From contig NC_088295.1 of the NCBI RefSeq assembly GCF_032854445.1, positions 92,437,805-92,501,804 of the forward strand: DNA of 64,000 bases, read 5' to 3'. This DNA comes from Liolophura sinensis (Eukaryota; Mollusca; Polyplacophora; Chitonida; Chitonidae). Below, piece by piece: positions 23,936 to 35,910 of this stretch. The first letter of the stretch is position 1. Every line of letters starts with the position of its first letter. The notes below the pieces were generated by a model. The model was given only the letters and a program-made list of their open reading frames with translations. It did not search any database and was not told the DNA's origin. Position numbers and translations under genes: made by a program.

Positions 23936-25129
23936 ATTTTTTTTTAATGGACTTAAGAGATATGAAGGGATGTTTGTTAGGTGTATGGACACAGACACAG
24001 CAATATTCCTTAGCTCTAAGGAGCTCAGGAGGAAAACTCAAATGGCATTAATTTAAGGAACAATGAAAAAGGGTGTTAAAACCCACACTATTTAAAGGTA
24101 TTAATCTTAGTCCAGCGAAATTACCTGTCATCAAAAAATAAAAGTTTGCTATATGTTTTTTACAGTGTGTAGATTAAAAAGTTGATTTTTTAAAAATTTA
24201 ATGCTTTTTTTGTGTTTTTGTCAACTTTGAAATTTGCCCCAAAGCCCATCTCACTCAGTAATTTCCATTGCCAGAGCCTTAATGGTGTCACAAGGAGACA
24301 ATTTGACTTTTTTGGCCATATCATCAACAGTGGAGGTCAGCGACAGATATGCCAAAAAACTACATAGAAAAGCATAAGGATGACAGGTATGAGCAATGCG
24401 ACAGTAACCCTATAACATCACAAATATACAGTTATATGATAGAAACAAGTTTTATTAATCTATAATTCATCTTGTTTCGAAAACAAGCGTACTCTAATGA
24501 AATCTAAGTATTGATCAGTAACTTTCTCATTGGATGAAAAAATCTTGGTGTGCAGAAAACAGATCTAAACTAAGTTTGGTTTTGTTCATCTGTAAATCCA
24601 GTATTTCAAATTGTGAGCTCTGTGCGATCAGCTCAGTTACCACATGTTAATATATCTGCTTGTGGCAAACACCACTCGATCACACACAAGTGCTCTAAAA
24701 ATCTTGTTCTCGTGTGTTTTGGCTAGAGGTCGTTTTGACATCATCCCTGCAGCTACATAGACTTCTCAGTGCGAAGTCTGTCCAAATTCTACATACATAT
24801 ATATATATACATATATATGGGTCGTCAGTGCTCAAGTCTTTTTCAAACAGTCTGAAGTAATTCACAGGTATGAATTCCACTTCTAAAATTCTATTTTCCT
24901 TAAAGACAATCCTTAAGGGTAAAAGAATATTATTGGTTTGCCGTGCCAAAATCAATAGGTGTCACTACCTCCATTTTGCCATGTGAAGAGCTTTCAGTTG
25001 GATCAGCATTGTTTTTAATATTTGTTGAACAAGCTTTCTGAACACTATCTCTCAATGTTCTTTCTCAAGACTACTAGGTGTCCTAGGTAACAAAATGAGT
25101 AACATCCTTTTCACATATACATTTCTGAA
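23936..25129. other. Unique intronic sequence
   Basis: Single-copy AT-rich sequence of about 1.2 kb. It contains a short (AT/CATA)n stretch near 24792-24818. A minus-strand frame of 86 codons at 24955-24695 has no recognisable domain and no good splice sites. Nothing else is supported. Confidence 0.5.
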
Positions 25130-26090
25130 TTGAAATTTATGTTGTAGTAACACAGACAAATCCTTACAGTGGACACATCTACATACATGTATATAACCAC
25201 CTGGAGGAACCAATCTTAGTCCAAAGTACAGCTGTTGTAGTAACAGAGACAAATACTTACTGTGGACACATCTACACACATGTATATAACCACCTGGAGG
25301 AACCAATCTTAGTCCAAAGTACAGCTGCTGTTGTAAAGAGATAAATCCTTACAGCGGACACATCTACATACCTGTATATAACCACCTGGAGGAACCAATC
25401 TCAGTACAAAGTACAGCTGTTGTAGTAACAGAGACAAATCCTTACAGTGGACACATCTACATACATGTATATAACCACCTGGAGGAACCAATCTCAGTAC
25501 AAAGTACAGCTGTTGTTGTAACAGAGACAAATACTTAGAGTGGACACATCTACATACATGTATATAACCACCTGGAGGAACCAATCTCAGTCCAAAGTAC
25601 AGCTGTTGTTGTAACAGAGACAAATACTTACAGTGGACACATCTACATACATGTATATAACCACCTGGAGGAACCAATCTCAGTACAAAGTACAGCTGTT
25701 GTTGTAACAGAGACAAATACTTACAGTGGACACATCTACATACATGTATATAACCACCTGGAGGAACCAATCTCAGTACAAAGTACAGCTGTTGTTGTAA
25801 CAGAGACAAATACTTACAGTGGACACATCTACATACATGTATATAACCACCTGGAGGAACCAATCTCAGTACAAAGTACAGCTGTTGTTGTAACAGAGAC
25901 AAATACTTACAGTGGACACATCTACATACATGTATATAACCACCTGGAGGAACCAATCTCAGTACAAAGTACAGCTGTTGTTGTAACAGAGACAAATACT
26001 TACAGCGGACACATCTACATACATGTATATAACCACCTGGAGGAACCAATCTCAGTACAAAGTATACCTCTACATCTACATACATGTATA
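25130..26090 (-). repeat. 93-bp array; each unit carries a candidate 33-bp exon with splice sites
   Basis: About ten tandem units of 93 bp (core acatctacatacatgtatat on plus). On the minus strand each unit contains a pyrimidine-rich acceptor (ttggttcctccag), 33 bp, and a consensus donor (gtaagtatttg). One example is 25664-25632. In phase 1 the segment would read GYIHVCRCVH and in phase 0 VVIYMYVDVST. Because 93 is divisible by three, one minus-strand frame stays open for 266 codons across the array. Either this is a tandemly amplified mini-exon with its introns, or the splice-like motifs are coincidental. Confidence 0.9.
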
Positions 26091-26509
26091 AAAGTATGAA
26101 GGACAGCACCTACTGCAAACAAAAAAACAAACTCAACTAACATTACAAAAGCTGAACAAAAGCCATGGTTGATGTGAACTCACATTATATCACGTTTACA
26201 CAGTAGTCAGACATATTCCCTCTTTAGAAGTTAGATATTTCACAAAATCCTTGTTCTCACATGAAAACTAATGGGAACAGTACCTAGTGATTGTGTATAG
26301 TCTTTAATAACCAACAGCATTTTTACTTTCTTTTTTAATCCACTAAGTAATTTCTTGCTCATTTAATATCTGTTTCGTAAAGTGAGTTTAATAGCTCTAT
26401 GGAACAACTGCCGATTCAAATGTTTTCTGCAGACTATATGGAAGTCACATTTTCACCCCCAAAATACACTTGATAAAACCTTATAAACTCAATACTCACA
26501 TATAAACTG
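26091..26509. other. Unique spacer
   Basis: Single-copy AT-rich sequence between the 93-bp and 36-bp arrays. No exon or element is recognised. Confidence 0.5.
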
Positions 26510-27320
26510 TTAACACTCCTTTCTGCCACAGTGTTGTGTCTACAGATAACACGCCTTTCTGCCACAGTGTTGTGCCTACAGATAACGTTTCTTACTGTCA
26601 GAGTGTTGTGCCTACAGATAACACTCATTTCTGCCTGAGTGTTGTGCCTACAGATAACACTCCTTTCTGTCGGAGTATTGCGCCTACAGATAACACTACT
26701 TTCTGCCACAGTGTTGTGCCTACAGATAACACTCCTTTCTGTCAGGGTGTTGTGCCTACAGATAATACTCATTTCTGCCAGAGTGTTGTGCATACAGATA
26801 ACACTCCTTTCTGTCCGAGTATTGTGCCTACAGATAACACTACTTTCTGCCACAGTGTTGTGCCTACAGATAACAGCCCTTTCTGCTCGAGTGTTGTGCC
26901 TACACATAATGTTCCTTACTTTCAGAGTGTTGTGCCTACAGATAACACTCCTTTCTGCCAGAGTGTTGTGCCTACAGATGACACTCCTTTCTGCCAGGGG
27001 GCTGTGCCTACAGATAACACTCCTTTCTGCCAGTGTTATGTCTACAGATAACATTCCTTACTGTCAGTGTTGTGCCTACAGATAACACTCCTTACTGCCA
27101 GAGTGTTGTGACTACAGATAACACTCCTTTCTCCCGAGTATTGTGCCTACAGATAACACTCCTTTCTGTCACAGTGTTATGCCTACAGATAACACTCCTT
27201 TCTGCCACAGCGTTGTGCCTACAGATAACACTCCTTACTGCCAGTGTTGTGCCTACAGATAACACTCCTTTCTCTCTGAGTGTTGTGCCTACAAAGAACA
27301 CTCCTTTCTGCCAGATCAGT
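26510..27320. repeat. 36-bp minisatellite array
   Basis: About 22 copies of a 36-bp unit with the cores cctacagataacactccttt and ctgccagagtgttgtg. The period is divisible by three, so 12-residue repeat frames stay open on both strands (171 codons plus, 206 minus). I see no start context, splice sites or non-repeat coding sequence to support a gene. Confidence 0.94.
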
Positions 27321-27941
27321 TGGTCAGTAATCATTTTTCATTTCACAATTCACTCACAAGATTAACTTTTTTCTGTCTGTTATTATAACACCTACCAGAT
27401 CACCACAGAAAGTTGAAAAGGACGACCAGATGATCCCCTGAGAGCAGTAGCTATAACAGATATTCTAGCTTTAAGTACTATTTTCCTGATGAGTATATAT
27501 GCAATATTTGAGGGGGTCTCCAGGGGCCTTATTTTAACATTCCTGCACGGTTTTGACCCCTCTTACTTAGTACTGCCCCCTTTGTCAATGCTCTTTAAGG
27601 GCCATTAACTGACCTCAATACGAAATCCTGTTGTGAGCCCAACAATATTTTTCTGACTGACACGAATCTTGTATTTCAATGGCTAAACAAAACTTCATTT
27701 CTTCAGTGACCTCAAAAACCAACATTTAGCAATCACCCTGAATTGTTTTATGATTCAAGAAAAGCTCAATTTTGTCAATGAATTGTTGTCTATCTTGAGC
27801 TTTGTCGTTTTACTTGATATTTATTACCAACATAAGAGGGCTCCTAGGCTAACTTTACTTAAAAAGGCCCTACAAAGGGAGCTTGATATTAAATACACCT
27901 CTTTTATCTGACATGTAACTGTAATCTTGAAATATGACACT
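27321..27941. other. Unique sequence, possible old element
   Basis: Single-copy sequence. The blocks aggggccttattttaac (about 27511) and acttaaaaaggcccta (about 27858) are loosely inverted copies and could be worn terminal repeats of a small DNA element. I see no target duplication. No gene is recognised. Confidence 0.3.
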
Positions 27942-29165
27942 AAGCCACCTGAGTACAGAGTAGGTGACACTAAGCCACCTGACTACGGAGTAGGTGACAC
28001 TAAACCACCTGAGTACAGAGTAGGTGACCCTAAGCCACCTGGCTACGGAGTAGGTGACCCTAAGCCACCTGGCTACAGAGCAGGTGACACTTATCCACCT
28101 GGCTATGGAGTAGGTGGCACTAAGCCACCTGACTACGGAGTAGGTGGCACTAAGCCACCTGGTTACGGAGTAGGTGACGCTAAGCCACCTGATTAAGGAG
28201 TAGGTGACACTAAACCACCTGAGTACAGAGTAGGTGAAACTAAGCCACCTGACTACGGAGTAGGTGGCACTAAGCCACCTGACTATGGAGCAGGTGGCAC
28301 TAAGCCACCTGACTACGGAGTAGGTGACACTAAGCCACCTGACGGCAGAGCAGGTGACACTAAGCCACCTGACTAAGGAGTAGGTGACACTAAGCCACCT
28401 GACGGCGGAGTAGGTGACACTACGCACCTGACTACGGAGTAGGTGACACTAAGCCACCTGACTACGGAGTAGGTGACACTAAACCACCTGGCTACGGAGT
28501 AGGTGACACTAAGCCACCTGGCTACGGAGTAGGTGACACTAAGCCACCTGACGGCGGAGCAGGTGACACTAAGCCACCTGACTAAGGAGTAGGTGACACT
28601 AAGCCACCTGACGGCGGAGTAGGTGACACTACGCACCTGACTACGGAGTAGGTGACACTAAGCCACCTGACTACGGAGTAGGTGACACTAAGCCACCTGG
28701 CTACGGAGTAGGTGACACTAAGCCACCTGGCTACGGAGTAGGTGACACTAAGCCACCTGGCTAAGGAGTAGGTGGCACTAAGCCACCTGACTACGGCGTA
28801 GGTGACACTAAGCCACCTGACTACGGAGTAGGTGGCACTAAGCCACCTGACTACGGAGTAGGTGACACTAAGCCACCTGACGACGGAGTAGGTGACACTA
28901 AGCCACCTGACTAAGGAGTACGTGACACTAAGCCACCTGGCTATGGAGTAGGTGACACTAAGCCACCTAACGGCGGAGTAGGTGACACTAAGCCACCTGA
29001 CTAAGGAGTACGTGACACTAAGCCACCTGGCTATGGAGTAGGTGACACTAAGCCACCTAACGGCGGAGTAGGTGACACTAAGCCACCTGACTACGGAGTA
29101 GGTGACACTAAGCCACCTGGCTATGGAGTCGGTGACACTAAGCCAACTGGCTACGGAGTAGGTGA
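27942..29165. repeat. 30-bp minisatellite array
   Basis: About 41 copies of a 30-bp unit, taggtgacactaagccacct plus gactacggag, with limited variation. A block of several units is duplicated (compare 28322-28440 with 28530-28640). The 30-bp period keeps ten-residue frames open, for example VGDTKPPDYG on plus, but nothing else supports coding. Confidence 0.95.
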
Positions 29166-29859
29166 CACTAAAACCTTTCAAGGGTATTTGAATGGTCTAC
29201 TGGATTAGCAGTGAGACTATCTTAAAAAGCTAGAGCCAACAAAAAATGTTAGAAAGGCCAGCAGTAGATTAAGATTTCACTGGAAGGATGAGATAGAACT
29301 GTTCAGAAAGCAACAATTAGATGACAGTAAAGTTTAAATAACCTACTGTGGATGATATCTGCAAATATATCCGAAAAAAAAAAAGAAATAATCAAAAAAG
29401 AATTACAAAAGATATTAGCCTAATGTTTGACACGTTAAAGATAGACATAGTCAGCCAGTAACCTAAGATTACAAAACAATTCATTTTTTTTATTCTCTGG
29501 CACCATGGCAGCACCATGTATCCGTCCATTAATGGTGTTTTAAGAAACTACACGTGGGAATTCACAATGTGATATGTGATTCCTAATCATGTCAAGGGCT
29601 GGGTAGTCGACAGAGGAAATCATCACGATGAATAGATAATTGAGTGTGGGCGTGTGGCAAAAGGCTGTCAGGAAATGTGTCCACACTCATTATATGCTCT
29701 GAAATACATTCTAAATGACGTCAACCCAGTGAAGATTCATACAAGATACAAATAGAAATCCAAAACCGAAACTCATCCTGAGCCTCTACCGACTTTGTAT
29801 CCAATACAACAGATAGTACTTCAAACTTGTACCATACTGTAATGTTGATACTCATCCTG
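29166..29859. other. Unique intronic sequence
   Basis: Single-copy sequence, AT-rich, with an A-run near 29378. No exon, RNA gene or mobile element is recognised. Confidence 0.5.
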
Positions 29860-30440
29860 GCATTAATGCAGTATAAACACCAGTCAGGTGAGAGGACAGT
29901 GCAGTATAAACATCGGTCAGGTGACAGGATAGTGCAGTATAAACATCGGTCAGGTGACAGGATAGTGCAGTATAAACATCAGTCAGGTGAGAGGATAGTG
30001 CAGTATAAACACCGGTCAGGTGAGAGATTAATGCAGTATAAACACCAGTCAGGTGAGATGATAGTGCAGTATAAACACCGGTCAGGTGAGAGATTAATGC
30101 AGTATAAACACCAGTCAGGTGAGATGATAGTGCAGTATAAACATCGGTCAGGTGACAGGATAGTGCAGTATAAACATCGGTCAGGTGACAGGATAGTGCA
30201 GTATAAACATCGGTCAGGTGACAGGATAGTGCAGTATAAACACCAGTCAGGAGACAGGATAGTGCAGTATAAACATCGGTCAGGTGACAGGATAGTGCAG
30301 TATAAACATCGGTCAGGTGAGAGGATAGTGCAGTATAAACATTGGTCAGGTGAGAGGATAGTGCAGTATAAACACCGGTCAGGTGAGAGATTAATGCAGT
30401 ATAAACACCAGTCAGGTGAGATGATAGTGCAGTATAAACA
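29860..30440. repeat. 33-bp minisatellite array
   Basis: About 17 copies of a 33-bp unit, gtgcagtataaacatcggtc plus aggtgacaggata. A plus-strand frame of 205 codons reads an 11-residue repeat (VQYKHRSGDRI) after a short hydrophobic start. It ends at the array edge, and I take it as a by-product of a 3n period. Confidence 0.94.
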
Positions 30441-30461
30441 CTAATGGGAATAAATACTTAC

Positions 30462-30489
30462 TTTACTGATGTTTTTTCATCTTTCCCTC
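30462..30489 (-). CDS. Putative 28-bp cytoplasmic exon
   Basis: On the minus strand a strong acceptor (ttttattttcttccacag) is followed by 28 bp ending at a consensus donor, gtaagtat. Entered in phase 1 it reads GKDEKTSV and leaves in phase 2. Both splice sites are good. The exit phase does not match the phase-1 entry of the next well-supported exon (18681-18619), so an exon going from phase 2 to phase 1 is missing in between, or this call is wrong. Confidence 0.42.
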
Positions 30490-30633
30490 CTGTGGAAGAA
30501 AATAAAACAATAACTTCTGTAAACCGATATCCTACACTGTTTGATGATTTTCTGGGAAAACAGACATTCCAAGTAAAATTTCATTAATTCAAAGTGTTTT
30601 CGTATCTGTTGGGATGTCTGGTGTAGCACTCAC

Positions 30634-30678
30634 CGTGCCTGATACCTTGGTCTGACCTATACTGTGATCTTTGTGTCT
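30634..30678 (-). CDS. Putative 45-bp cytoplasmic exon
   Basis: On the minus strand ggtggattggcttcag is followed by 45 bp ending cacg|gtgagtgc. The exon is phase 1-1, matching the transmembrane exon upstream at 35780-35655. It reads TQRSQYRSDQGIRH, a basic, hydrophilic sequence with a possible tyrosine motif. The acceptor tract is moderate. Together with the exon at 30489-30462 it would form the first part of the cytoplasmic tail. Confidence 0.4.
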
Positions 30679-30774
30679 CTGAAGCCAATCCACCCAGCAC
30701 AGCTCTACCAACAGGAAGTAAACCAAGAGCATAGCCCTGCATAATATCTGACAACCTTCATACTTCTGCATGTA

Positions 30775-33310
30775 GTTGGCTTTAACATCCTCTGTCTCAC
30801 GCAGAGCCTTACTCTACCTTCTACCCGTAGTTGGCTTTAATACCCACTGTCTCACACAGAGCCTTACACTATCATCTGCATGTAGTTGGCTTTAATACCC
30901 ACTGTCTAACGCAGAGCCTTTCACTATCTTCTGCACGTAGTTGGCTTTAATACCCACTGTCTCACACAGAGCCTTACACTATCTTCTGCATGTAGTTGGC
31001 TTTAATACCCACTGTCTAACGCACAGCCTTACTCTACCATCTGTGTGCAGTTGGCTTTAATACCCACTGTTTCACACACAGCCTTACTCTATCTTCTGCA
31101 TGTAGTTGGCTTTAATACCCACTGTCTAACGCATAGCCTTACTCTACCTTCTGTTTGCAGTTGGCTTTGCTACCCACTGTCTCACACAGAGCCTTACACA
31201 ATCTTCTGTGTGCAGTTGGCTTTAATACCCACTGTCTCACGCACAGCCTTACTCTATCTTCTGCATGTAGTTGGCTTTAATACCCACTGTCTAACGCATA
31301 GCCTTACTCTACCTTCTGTGTGCAGTTGGCTTTAATACCCACTGTCTCACACAGAGCCTTACTCTATCTTCTGTGTGCAGTTGGCTTTAATACCCACTGT
31401 CTCACGCACAGCCTTGCTCTACCTTCTGTGTGCAGTTGGCTTTAATACCCACTGTCTCACACAGCCTTACACTATCTTCTGTGTGCAGTTGGCTTTAATA
31501 CCCACTGTCTCACACAGAGCCTTACACTATCTTCTGTGTGCAGATGGCTTTAATACCCACTGTCTCACACAGCCTTACTCTACCTTCTGTATGCAGTTGG
31601 CTTTAATACCCACTGTCTCACACAGCCTTACACTATCTTCTGTGTGCAGTTGGCTTTAATACCCACTGTCTCACACAGCCTTACACTATATCTTCTGTGT
31701 GCAGTTGGGTTTAATACCCACTGTCTAACGCACAGCCTTACACTGCCTTCTGTGTGCAGTTGGCTTTAATACCCACTGTCTCACACAGCCTTACACTATC
31801 TTCTGCCTGTAGCTGGCTTTAATACCCACTGTCTAACACAGAGCCTTACACTATCTTCTGTGTGCAGTTGGCTTTAATACCCACTGTCTCACACAGCCTT
31901 ACACTATCTTCTGCCTGTAGCTGGCTTTAATACCCACTGTCTAACGCATAGCCTTACTCTACCTTCTGTGTGCAGTTGGCTTTAATACCCACTGTCTAAC
32001 ACAGAGCCTTACACTATCTTCTGCACGTAGTTGGCTTTAATACCCACTGTCTAACACACAGCCTTACACTATCTTCTGCGTGTAGCTGGCTTTAATACCC
32101 ACTGTCTAACACAGACCCTTACTCTATCTTCTGCATGTAGTTGGCTTTAACATCCTCTGTCTCAAACAGAGCCTTACTCTATCTTCTGCATGTAGTTGGC
32201 TTTAACATCCTCTGTCTCACACAGAGCCTTACTCTATCTTCTGCACGTAGTTGGCTTTAACATCCTCTGTCTCACACAGAGCCTTACTCTACCTTCTGCA
32301 CGTAGTTGGCTTTAATACCCACTGTCTAACGCAGAGCCTTACTCTATCTTCAGCGTGTAGCTGGCTTTAATACCCACTGTCCAACACAGAGCCTTACACT
32401 ATCTTCTGCCTGTAGCTGGCTTTAATACCCACTGTCTAACACAGAGCCTTACTCTATCTTCTGCGTGGAGCTGGCTTTAATACCCACTGTCTAACACAGA
32501 GCCTTACACTATCTTCTGTGTGTATTTGGCTTTAATACCCACTGTCTAACACAGAGCCTTACTCTATCTTCTGCGTGTAGTTGGCTTTAATACCCACTGT
32601 CTAAAGCATAGCCTTACTCTACCTTCTGTGTGCAGTTGGCTTTAATACCCACTGTCTCACACAGAGCCTTACTCTATCTTCTGCGTGTAGCTGGCTTTAA
32701 TACCCACTGTCTCACACAGAGCCTTACTCTATCTTCTGTGTGTATTTGGCTTTAATACCCACTGTCTCACACAGAGCCTTACTCTATCTTTTGTGTGTAG
32801 CTGGCTTTAATACCCACTGTCTAACACAGAGCCTTACTCTATCTTCTGCGTGTAGCTGGCTTTAATGCCCACTGTCTAACACAGAGCCTTACTCTATCTT
32901 CTGTGTGTAGCTGGCTTTAATACCCACTGTCTAACACAGAGCAGTACACTATCTTCTGCGTGGAGCTGGCTTTAATACCCACTGTCTAACACAGAGCCTT
33001 ACTCTATCTTCTGCGTGGAGCTGGCTTTAATACCCACTGTCTAACGCATAGCCTTACTCTACCTTCTGCGTGTAGTTGGCTTTAATACCCACTGTCTAAC
33101 GCATAGCCTTACTCTATCTTCTGTGTGTAGCTGGCTTTAATACCCACTGTCTAACACAGAGCCTTACTCTATCTTCTGCCTGTAGCTGGCTTTAATACCC
33201 ACTGTCTAACACAGAGCCTTACTCTATCTTCTGTGTGTAGCTGGCTTTAATACCCACTGTCTAACACAGAGCCTTACACTATCTTCTGCGTGTAGCTGGC
33301 TTTAATAACT
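30775..33310. repeat. 55-bp minisatellite array
   Basis: About 46 copies of a 55-bp unit with the cores ttggctttaatacccactgt and cacagagccttacactatct. Two main variants (tgcagttgg and tgtagctgg) dominate different parts of the array, showing local homogenisation. Plus-strand frames of about 95 codons are repeat by-products. Confidence 0.95.
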
Positions 33311-33539
33311 ACTGTCTAAGCCAGATCCTCAACATCTGTCCTACATGTACGTGAAGCTACTGGTTTATTTCCTGAGAATTTTACATTGTAATTCTGGAAG
33401 AAAGCACATGAAACCAACTAGAGTCAATAAGTGTGTGTGTATATATACTGTTTCTTCTTGTGGCAGGGTAAGTCCATGTTGCCAAAGTGTTCTCAACACT
33501 GAAGTATCACACAGACAACAGATATGACACCACCTCCAC
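33311..33539. other. Unique spacer
   Basis: Single-copy sequence between the 55-bp array and the SINE remnant. No exon with convincing signals was found. Confidence 0.5.
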
Positions 33540-33665
33540 ACACATTATACTGATGCCATCAAGTCCTGTTTCCTTGTTCAAACCTCTCAGTGCAGAACGC
33601 CAAGCAAGGCGGCAACAAGTACCATTTTTACAAACCTAGGATGGATCAGAGGTCTCTTCACCTCC
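33540..33665 (-). mobile_element. Diverged SINE remnant (second family)
   Basis: The block cacattatactgatgcc, followed by caagtcctgtttccttg and aacgccaagcaaggcggcaa, parallels the SINE-like copy at 58085-58285 (cacattacactgacac, aactagtccc, gccccaagcaag). From general knowledge the layout resembles a dispersed bivalve SINE. The tRNA-like head is not recognisable here. Confidence 0.5.
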
Positions 33666-33779
33666 AGGCAGATGCTCAACTGGGATGTGGTACTAATGAT
33701 CAACCATATTAGGAGTCAGCATGGAGTTTTGTTTGCAGATGAGACTGCTTTGTAGGTGTACATTTACCTGTACAGGTAA

Positions 33780-35654
33780 TGCTGCTTCACAATACTCACC
33801 TGCTCCACCTGTGCCACTAGATCGTCTCCTCAGCCCGACGACGATGACCAAGATGATGACAACAATACTCACCTGCTCCACCTGCGCCACTAGATCGTCT
33901 GCTCAGCACGATGATGATCACCAAGATGATGACAGCAATACTCACCTGCTCCACCTGTGCCGATAGATCGTCTCCTCAGCCCGACGACGATGACCAAGAT
34001 GATGACAACAATACTCACCTGCTCCACCTGTGACACTAGATCGTCTCCTCAGCCTGACGATGGTGACAGCAATACTCACCTGCTCCACCTGTGCCACTAG
34101 ATCGTCTGCTCAGCACGACGATGATCACCAAGATGATGACAGCAATACCCACCTGCTCCACTAGATTGTCTCCTTAGCATGACGACGATCACCAAGATAA
34201 TGTCTGCCATACCCACCTGCTCCACCTGCTCCACTAGATCGTCTCCTCGACACGACAACGACACCAAAATGATGACAGCAATACTCACCTGCTCCACCAC
34301 ATTGTCTCCTCAGCACGACGACGATCACCAAGATGATGACAGCAATACTCACCTGCTCCACCTGCACCACTAGATCGTCTGCTCAGCACAACGACAATCA
34401 CCAAGATAATGACAGCCATACCCACCTGCTCCACCAGATTGTCTCCTCAGAACGATGATGATGACCAAGATGATGACAGCAATACTCACCTGCTCCACCA
34501 GATTGTCTCCTCAGAACGATGATGATGACCAAGATAATGACAGCAATACTCACCTGCTCCACCAGATTGTCTCCTCAGAACGATGATGATGACCAAGATA
34601 ATGACAGCAATACTCACCTGCTCCACCAAATTGTCTCCTCAGCACGATGATGATTACCAAGATGATGACAGCAATACTCACCTGCTCCACCAGATTGTCT
34701 CCTCAGCACGATGATGATTACCAAGATGATGACAGCAATACTCACCTGCTCCACCAGATTGTCTCCTTAGCATGACGACATCACCAAGATGATGACAGCA
34801 ACACTCACCTGCTCCACTAGATTGTCTCCTCAGCACGACGATGATTACCAAGATGACAGCAATACTCACCTGCTCCACCTGTGCCACCAGATTGTCTCCT
34901 TAGCATGACGACGATCACCAAGATGATGACAGCAACGCTCACCTGCTCCACCAGATTGTCTCCTCAGCACGACGACGATCACCAAGATGATGACAGCAAT
35001 ACTCACCTGCTCCACCAGATTGTCTCCTCAGAACGATGATGATGACCAAGATAATGACAGCAATACTCACCTGCTCCACCAGATTGTCTCCTCAGCACGA
35101 TGATGATTACCAAGATGATGACAGCAATACCCACCTGCTCCACCAGATTGTCTCCTTAGCATGACGACGATCACCAAGATGATGACAGCAACACTCACCT
35201 GCTCCACCAGATTGTCTCCTCAGCACGACGACGATCACCAAGATGATGACAGCAATACTCACCTGCTCCACTAGATTGTCTCCTCAGAACGATGATAATC
35301 ACCAAGATGATGACAGCAATACTCACCTGCTCCACCAAATTGTCTCCTCAGCACGACAACGATCACCAAGATGATGACAGTAATACTCACCTGCTCCACT
35401 AGATTGTCTCATCAGAATGATGACGATGACCATGATGATGGCAGCAATACTCACCTGCTCCACTAGATTGTCTCCTCAGAACGATGACGATGACCAAGAT
35501 AATGTCAGCCATACCCACCTGCTCCACCTGCACCACTAGATCGTCTCCTTAGCACAACAACGACACCAAAATGATGACAGCAATACTCACCTGCTCCACC
35601 ACATTGTCTCCTCAGCACAACGATGATTACCAAGATGATGACAGCAATACTCAC
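33780..35654 (-). repeat. 64/73-bp array made from the transmembrane exon's 3' end and its donor
   Basis: About 29 tandem units, usually 64 bp and sometimes 73 bp. On the minus strand each unit repeats the end of the adjoining transmembrane exon (35780-35655): a hydrophobic run, then an LRRRSS/LRRQSS-type block, the glycine-alanine stretch, and the donor ggagcag|gtgagtattg. Neither 64 nor 73 is divisible by three, so the frame shifts at each unit. Only the unit within the exon can be read in frame. Every unit keeps a near-consensus donor, so alternative donors are possible in principle. Confidence 0.92.
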
Positions 35655-35780
35655 CTGCTCCACCTGCGCCACTAGATCGTCTCCTCAGAACGATGACGAT
35701 GACCAAGATGATGACAGCAATAAGAACCAAACCACCAGCCACACCACCAGCTAGAGGTCCTACAAGAGAACCAGTCCCTC
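35655..35780 (-). CDS. Transmembrane exon of Ig-superfamily receptor
   Basis: On the minus strand an acceptor (ttttacctttcggaag) precedes 126 bp ending at cag|gtgagtat. The exon is phase 1-1, matching the Ig exon upstream (44309-43962). It encodes a short glycine-rich linker (GTGSLVGPLAGGVAGG). A strongly hydrophobic segment of about 19 residues follows (LVLIAVIILVIVIVL), then a basic stop-transfer cluster (RRR) and a small Ser/Gly/Ala stretch. This is a classic single-pass type I anchor following Ig domains. The exon's 3' end and donor have been copied about 29 times into the downstream intron. Confidence 0.8.
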
Positions 35781-35910
35781 CTTCCGAAAGGTAAAAGGTC
35801 ATAGTAAACAACTGGAGAAATTTAACACTCCATTATAGATACACCTGTATATCTACAGAGTTTACAGGTAATAATCTATACATGGGGCTGAAGTTCCTTT
35901 CCTACATAGA

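Noticed and set aside
27511-27875. Possible small DNA transposon with inverted aggggcctt / aaggccct ends.
   Set aside because: The inverted match is short and imperfect and no target duplication is visible.
27942-29181. Proline-rich GDTKPPDYG-type repeat frame on plus and a VRWLSVTYS-type frame on minus.
   Set aside because: Both arise from a 30-bp unit without stops and neither has flanking coding sequence.
29827-30444. A 205-codon plus-strand frame with a short hydrophobic start and an 11-residue repeat.
   Set aside because: The hydrophobic stretch is too short and weak for a convincing signal peptide, the frame ends at the array edge, and it lies opposite the supported gene.
33693-34887. 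Several minus-strand frames with hydrophobic LVIVVLRR-type segments that look like extra membrane proteins.
   Set aside because: They are repeats of the transmembrane exon's end within the array and are out of frame with one another.
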